From contig JASHPP010000730.1 in NCBI GenBank assembly GCA_030038035.1, positions 1 through 7,660 on the forward strand: 7,660 bases of DNA, given 5' to 3'. Positions 4,577 to 7,660 of the stretch are shown piece by piece. The notes below the pieces were generated by a model, which saw only the letters and a program-made list of their open reading frames with translations, had not been told where the DNA came from and searched no databases. The translations under genes were made by a program, and so were the position numbers. The stretch is from Trebonia sp. GTDB lineage: Bacteria > Actinomycetota > Actinomycetes > Streptosporangiales > Streptosporangiaceae. Every line of letters begins with the position of its first letter. Position 1 is the first letter of the stretch.

Positions 4577-5884
4577 CTGCACGCGTTGCGGCACCACTAG
4601 GTAGCGGAAGTCGGTTCCGGCCTCCCTGCCGCCCGCGCCGCCTGGCGGCCGCTGGGTGATCACGGCGGGCTTGCTTGCGCTGGTGAACTGCAACCTGACC
4701 TGGGTGGTGCCGTCGGCGGCGGGCGCCTCGGCCTGCGCCCGGGCCCTGCCCGCCGGGTCGGCCGGGTCCGCAGGAGCCGCCGGGGCCGCAGGAGCCGCCG
4801 GGGCCACTGGGGTCATCGGGGGCAGCGCCGCCGCGAGGACGCCGTCGAGCAGGTAGTGCGGGCTGAACGCGATAACCGGCTCGTCCCCCGTGAAGTTCGC
4901 CGGAACGTTCTCCCTGGCCCGCGCCTGGCCCTGCGTTCCCGCGCCGACCGTGACCCGTCCCGGCGCGAACGAGAGCTGCACCGGGGTGCCCCGCTCGGCG
5001 ACCAGCGACACCCGGCGCACCGCCTCCGCGAACGCCTGCGCGGGCAGGTCCGCGGTGCAGCCGAACTCCTCAGGGAACCGGGACCGGTACCTGATGAACT
5101 CCCCGGCCAGCAGCCGGGTGGTCAGCCGTCGCACGCCGGCCTCGAAGCCGATCATGGCGCCGCCGCCGTCGGCCGCGCCGCCCATCGCCCCCCCGCCGGC
5201 GCCCCCGCTTTCCCGCAGCATGATCCGCACGGGCACCCCAGGGCTCATCATCTTCGCCGCGTCGGCCAGCGTCCTGGCCGGCACGAGCACCGCGGCCTTG
5301 CCCGCCTCGCGGACATGCTCGCCGATCCAGTCGGCGGGGCTCCAGGCCAGGTCCCTGACGGCAAGCCGGTAGCGGTCCGTGGCGGCGAGCGTCAGCGTCT
5401 GCCCGCCGAGCTCGAGGCTGACCGCGGTGAGCATCGGCAGCGTGTCGTCACGGCTGGCGGCCGGGGTGACCTGGCTGATCGCGGCCGCCAGCACCCCGCC
5501 GTCCGCGATCCCGGCCAGCAGCGGCAACTCCGGCAGCTCCGGGTACTCCTCCGGGGGCAGGGTGGCCAGCGTGAAGGCCACCTCGCCGCAGGTCATGCTC
5601 ACCCCGTCGGGGTCGTCGGCGAACTCCACGGGAAGCCCTGGCAGGCTCCTGGTGATCTCCGCCAGGAGCCTGCCAGGCACCAGGACCGCGCCGGCCTCGG
5701 CGACCGCGGCGGGGACGCGCATCCTGGCCGAGACCTCGTAGTCGAAGCAGGACAGCGTGAGCCCGTCCCCGGCGGCGCGCAGCAGCACCCCGCCAAGGAC
5801 CGGGATGACCGGCCGGACGGGCAGCGTGCGGACCGCCCACGTCACGGCCTCGGCAAGTGCGTCGCGCTCCACCGTGAACTTCAT
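4571..5884 (-). CDS. dnaN: DNA polymerase III beta sliding clamp, probable second copy (DnaN paralogue)
   Basis: A 437-residue clamp, the ring that tethers polymerase and repair proteins to DNA. Recognisable text: MKFTVERDALAEAVTWAVRT at the N-terminus, VPVLGG-like IPVLGGVLL (27-35), LPPEEYPELPELP (109-121), TDRYRLAVRDL (169-179), GEFIRYRSRFP (261-271) and a YLVVPQRVQQ C-terminus. Usual actinobacterial DnaN is about 375 residues. The excess is two insertions: a Gly-rich one (226-244) and a Pro/Ala-rich linker (355-392) in domain 3. The usual ending YLLMPVRL is changed to YLVVPQRVQQ; those residues help form the pocket for clamp-binding peptides. The start is MKF at 5884 because GAGGTG sits six bases upstream and the homology begins there. 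Context (DUF1707, dienelactone hydrolase) is not the dnaA-dnaN-recF locus, hence a paralogue; second clamps exist in other actinomycetes, including a griselimycin-resistance clamp. No antibiotic cluster is visible here. Confidence 0.88.
   Translation of the reverse strand: MKFTVERDALAEAVTWAVRTLPVRPVIPVLGGVLLRAAGDGLTLSCFDYEVSARMRVPAAVAEAGAVLVPGRLLAEITRSLPGLPVEFADDPDGVSMTCGEVAFTLATLPPEEYPELPELPLLAGIADGGVLAAAISQVTPAASRDDTLPMLTAVSLELGGQTLTLAATDRYRLAVRDLAWSPADWIGEHVREAGKAAVLVPARTLADAAKMMSPGVPVRIMLRESGGAGGGAMGGAADGGGAMIGFEAGVRRLTTRLLAGEFIRYRSRFPEEFGCTADLPAQAFAEAVRRVSLVAERGTPVQLSFAPGRVTVGAGTQGQARARENVPANFTGDEPVIAFSPHYLLDGVLAAALPPMTPVAPAAPAAPAAPADPADPAGRARAQAEAPAADGTTQVRLQFTSASKPAVITQRPPGGAGGREAGTDFRYLVVPQRVQQ
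4709..4822 (-). other. Pro/Ala-rich linker inserted in clamp domain 3
   Basis: Codons 355-392 of the clamp gene encode PPMTPVAPAAPAAPAAPADP and then PADPAGRARAQAEAPAADG. The segment sits between a helix-like LLDGVLAAAL and the strand TTQVRLQF, where ordinary clamps pass from one element to the next with a short loop. It should be flexible and disordered. Confidence 0.75.
4770..4805 (+). repeat. 18-bp tandem repeat, two perfect copies, inside the clamp linker
   Basis: GCAGGAGCCGCCGGGGCC occurs at 4770-4787 and again at 4788-4805. It encodes the Ala-Ala-Pro units of the linker, so the linker has probably grown by slippage or unequal crossing-over and may vary in length between strains. Confidence 0.85.
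5153..5209 (-). other. Gly-rich insertion in the clamp
   Basis: Codons 226-244 encode SGGAGGGAMGGAADGGGAM between the strands VRIMLRE and IGFEAGVRRLTTRLL, where other clamps have a tight turn of a few residues. It is predicted to be a flexible surface loop. Confidence 0.75.
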
Positions 5885-5890
5885 GACCCG

Positions 5891-5896
5891 CACCTC
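5891..5896 (-). promoter_or_regulatory. Ribosome binding site (GAGGTG) fixing the clamp start
   Basis: On the minus strand GAGGTG stands six bases before ATG 5884. The frame is open further upstream to 5950, but those 22 residues (MSVGRATMSP...) have no counterpart in DnaN and no ribosome site. Confidence 0.65.
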
Positions 5897-5929
5897 GCGC
5901 TCGTTGTCCGACCCGTCATAGGGGGACAT

Positions 5930-5945
5930 AGTGGCACGCCCCACT
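5930..5945 (-). other. Small inverted repeat upstream of the clamp gene
   Basis: AGTGG (5930-5934) pairs with CCACT (5941-5945) around a six-base loop, in the 102-bp gap between the hydrolase stop and the clamp start. It could be an operator half-site pair or a weak terminator of the hydrolase operon; no clear promoter was fixed in this gap, although TAATGT and CTATGT -10-like words occur on the minus strand. Confidence 0.25.
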
Positions 5946-5986
5946 GACATTAGGCGAGGGCGCGACGCAGGCCGCGACCGCCCTTG

Positions 5987-6733
5987 TTACGCCGCCAGGT
6001 ACGTGCCGAAGAACGCGAAGATCTTCTGCCAGCCGTCCATCGCCGCCTCGGGCCGGTACGCCGGCCGGTTCACCGAGAAGAAGGCGTGCCCGGCGCCCTC
6101 GTAGCTGTGGAACTCATACGTCTTGCCTGCCGCCTTCAGCGCCGCCTCGAGTTCGGCCACATGTTCCGGCGACGGGTACTTGTCGTCCGCGCCGAACAGC
6201 CCGAGCAGCGGGCAGGACAGGTCGGGCGTCTTGTCGACGATCGGGCCGACCTTCAGCGGCATCCCCTCCGGCGGGGTGCCCACGACAAACGCGCCGTAGC
6301 AGTCCACGGCCGCGTCGAGCGGCAGGCTGACCGCGGCGAGGAACGACTGCCGCCCGCCCGAGCAGTAGCCGATCGTCGCGGCCTTGCCGTTGGCGGTCGG
6401 CAGTTCCTTCAGGTAGTTCACGGCGCCTGCCACGTCGCCGACCAGCCGGTCGTCGGGCACGCCGCCCGCGGCCCGCGCGGTGGCCGCCGCGTCATCCGGG
6501 CTGGCACCCGGCGCCTCGCGCCAGTACAGGTTGGGCACGACGGCGTTGTAGCCGCGGGTGGCGAACGTCCTGGCGATCTCCTTGGTCGGCTCGTCGTACC
6601 CCGGCATGTGGTGGATCACCACGACGCCGCCGATCTGCCCGTCCGGCTCGACCGGCCGCGCCGAGTAGGCCTCGATGGTGTCGCCGCCGTGCCCGGTGAT
6701 CGTGATGCTTTCCGCGATTATCGCGTCAGACAT
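5987..6733 (-). CDS. Dienelactone hydrolase family protein
   Basis: A 248-residue alpha/beta-hydrolase. The catalytic triad of the family is visible: nucleophile Cys124 in GYCSGG (122-127), Asp184 in the FGADD turn (180-184), and His216 in GAGHAFF (213-219). VVVIHHMPGYDEPTKEIAR (37-55) and FATRGYNAVVPNLY (57-70) match the family N-terminal half. The length is normal and there is no signal peptide, so it is cytoplasmic. The classical reaction opens dienelactones to maleylacetate in chloroaromatic breakdown, but most chromosomal members have other or unknown ester or lactone substrates, and no catechol genes are nearby. AGGAGA (6741-6746, minus strand) lies seven bases before the ATG. The DUF6295-like gene ends 28 bp upstream on the same strand, so the two are probably one operon with this gene second. 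Confidence 0.92.
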   Translation of the reverse strand: MSDAIIAESITITGHGGDTIEAYSARPVEPDGQIGGVVVIHHMPGYDEPTKEIARTFATRGYNAVVPNLYWREAPGASPDDAAATARAAGGVPDDRLVGDVAGAVNYLKELPTANGKAATIGYCSGGRQSFLAAVSLPLDAAVDCYGAFVVGTPPEGMPLKVGPIVDKTPDLSCPLLGLFGADDKYPSPEHVAELEAALKAAGKTYEFHSYEGAGHAFFSVNRPAYRPEAAMDGWQKIFAFFGTYLAA

Positions 6734-6761
6734 TGCTGAATCTCCTGTCTCGTGTCCGGTC

Positions 6762-7022
6762 TTACTCCAGGCCGGCGGGGGCCGACTCGAGCACCGCGCC
6801 GATCGCCTTCATCAGGGCACGCGCCGCCTCGGCGCTCAGCTCGACGGCGACTCGCGCCGACGGCCCCTGCTCCGGTGCGAGGAAGTCGATGTTCAGGGTG
6901 TGTCCGTATGGCGCGTGCACCGGGTGGTCGAAGTAGACGCTGCCCTCCGTCACCCGGAACCAGCCGGACGCTCCCTTGGCGCTGCCGCTGATCGCGACCT
7001 TTTCTGTCAGGTACGTGCACAT
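6762..7022 (-). CDS. Small DUF6295-like protein
   Basis: An 86-residue protein beginning MCTYLTEKVAISGSAKGASG, followed by WFRVTEGSVYFDHPVHAPYG and HTLNIDFL, then a C-terminal helix SAEAARALMKAIGAVLESAP. I recognise the MCTYxTEK...GSxKGxxGWF...DHPVHAPxxHTLNIDFL pattern as DUF6295, an actinobacterial family of unknown function; the name is from memory. Cys2 and two conserved histidines in DHPVHAP (His33, His36) could bind metal, which is a guess. No signal peptide or membrane segment. AGAGGA (7031-7036, minus strand) lies eight bases before the ATG. It precedes the dienelactone hydrolase by 28 bp in a probable operon, suggesting linked roles. Confidence 0.8.
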   Translation of the reverse strand: MCTYLTEKVAISGSAKGASGWFRVTEGSVYFDHPVHAPYGHTLNIDFLAPEQGPSARVAVELSAEAARALMKAIGAVLESAPAGLE

Positions 7023-7104
7023 GTCAGGAATCCTCTCGCATGCTTGCCCTGCAGGCTCAGCCGAATCATCCCACCTGGCTTGTTAGCGGCGCGAAAGAAC
7101 CTCG

Positions 7105-7118
7105 GGGGGTCGACCCCC
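7105..7118 (+). promoter_or_regulatory. Perfect 14-bp palindrome in the divergent promoter region
   Basis: GGGGGTCGACCCCC is fully symmetrical. It lies between the divergently read DUF6295/hydrolase operon (start 7022) and the aldo/keto reductase (start 7173), about 55 bp before the latter. It may be an operator for one or both directions. It has no loop and no U-run, so a terminator is unlikely. Confidence 0.4.
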
Positions 7119-7159
7119 GGCCCCGCACGCCGGGCCGCCTGCCGGACGACTGGCAGTGG

Positions 7160-7165
7160 CAGACT
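7160..7165 (+). promoter_or_regulatory. Possible -10 box (CAGACT) for the aldo/keto reductase
   Basis: CAGACT is one base off the TANNNT -10 consensus and ends seven bases before ATG 7173, giving a leaderless arrangement like those at 1044 and 1608. No clear -35 is seen. Confidence 0.3.
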
Positions 7166-7172
7166 CTTGCCC

Positions 7173-7660
7173 ATGACATACGTAGCCGCTGCTGGCCGGT
7201 ACGACGAGAAGATGCCCTACCGCCGCTGCGGGCGCAGCGGCATCAAGCTGCCCGCGGTCTCGCTAGGCCTGTGGCAGAACTTCGGTGACCACAGCCCGCT
7301 TGACGTGCAGCGGGCGATCCTGCGGCGCGCCTTCGACCTGGGCGTCACGCACTTCGACCTCGCGAATAACTACGGGCCTGCGTACGGCAGCGCCGAGATC
7401 AACTTCGGCCGGATCATGCGGGAGGACTTGCGCCCGTACCGGGACGAGCTGTTGATCTCGACCAAGGCGGGCTACGACATGTGGCCCGGCCCGTACGGCG
7501 AATGGGGCTCCCGCAAGTACCTGCTGGCCAGCCTGGACGCCTCGCTGCGCCGGATGGGCCTTGAGTACGTGGACATCTTTTACAGCCACCGGTTCGACCC
7601 GGACACCCCGCTTGAGGAGACCATGGGGGCGCTCGACACCGCGGTGAAGTCAGGCAGGGC
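7173..7660 (+). CDS. Aldo/keto reductase, YghZ type (L-glyceraldehyde 3-phosphate reductase family), 3' end outside window
   Basis: The first 162 codons of a gene that runs off the window. MPYRRCGRSGIKLPAVSLGL, then WQNFGD (14-39), RRAFDLGVTHFDLANNYGPA (51-70), ISTKAGYDMWPGPYGEWGSR (95-114) and KYLLASLDASLRRMGLEYVD (115-134) closely follow the E. coli YghZ pattern. The catalytic tetrad is complete: Asp62, Tyr67, Lys98 and His139. Family members are NADPH-dependent and reduce small aldehydes such as methylglyoxal or L-glyceraldehyde 3-phosphate; about 330-345 residues are expected, so roughly half is seen. ATG 7173 has no Shine-Dalgarno, and CAGACT (7160-7165) stands seven bases upstream, consistent with a leaderless start; Met14 is a less likely alternative. 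The gene is divergent from the DUF6295/hydrolase operon. Confidence 0.92.
   Translation, partial: MTYVAAAGRYDEKMPYRRCGRSGIKLPAVSLGLWQNFGDHSPLDVQRAILRRAFDLGVTHFDLANNYGPAYGSAEINFGRIMREDLRPYRDELLISTKAGYDMWPGPYGEWGSRKYLLASLDASLRRMGLEYVDIFYSHRFDPDTPLEETMGALDTAVKSGR

Noticed and set aside
4856..5947. A 363-codon open frame on the plus strand opposite the clamp gene
   Set aside because: It is a GC-driven shadow: rich in Arg/Gly/Pro/His without recognisable motifs, while the minus strand carries clear DnaN signatures throughout.
5984..6739. A 251-codon plus-strand frame opposite the dienelactone hydrolase
   Set aside because: It mirrors the hydrolase almost exactly and has no family features; the minus frame has an intact Cys/Asp/His triad and a ribosome site.
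7263..7589. A 108-codon minus-strand frame opposite the aldo/keto reductase
   Set aside because: It is antisense to strongly conserved YghZ-type sequence with a complete catalytic tetrad.

Overview
The window reads as chromosomal DNA of a high-GC Actinomycetota. Base composition is strongly GC-rich. The genes include an F420-type luciferase-like oxidoreductase, two DUF1707 membrane proteins and a DUF6295-like protein, families typical of actinomycetes. Several starts look leaderless, with a TANNNT -10 box placed so that transcription would begin at the start codon. No rRNA, tRNA, CRISPR array, insertion sequence or integrase was seen. A narrower taxon cannot be read from the sequence alone.

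Layout. 1-987 (+) is the C-terminal part of a DUF885 zinc-peptidase-like protein. 1044-1529 (+) is a lipoprotein resembling the PCu(A)C copper chaperones, with two of the copper-ligand positions kept and the others replaced. 1560-1605 holds two near-identical 18-bp palindromes that carry the -35 and -10 boxes of a promoter. That promoter drives a 74-residue helix-turn-helix protein (1608-1832), which overlaps by ATGA a short ClpN-like ORF whose C-terminal part looks lost (1829-2215). 2148-3173 (-) is a luciferase-like F420-dependent oxidoreductase that converges on this remnant. 3452-3940 and 4036-4545 (+) are two different DUF1707 membrane proteins in tandem; the first has an AT-rich dyad over its promoter. 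4571-5884 (-) is a beta sliding clamp (DnaN family), apparently a paralogue outside the usual dnaA-dnaN-recF setting, with a Gly-rich insertion, a Pro/Ala linker and an altered C-terminal tail. 5987-6733 (-) is a dienelactone hydrolase and 6762-7022 (-) a DUF6295-like protein; together they look like an operon. From 7173 (+) a YghZ-type aldo/keto reductase runs off the window end, divergent from that operon across a 150-bp gap with a perfect 14-bp palindrome.

How the parts may work together. Most of the window is ordinary accessory or housekeeping chromosome, not one single system. Two parts stand out. One is the small HTH/ClpN module with paired operators laid over its own promoter, which looks like a compact self-regulated switch whose partner gene is decaying. 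The other is the extra sliding clamp with linkers inserted in domains 2-3 and a changed tail at the partner-binding pocket. The right end (hydrolase, DUF6295, aldo/keto reductase) could be a small carbonyl/xenobiotic-handling locus under shared control; that is inference from gene order.
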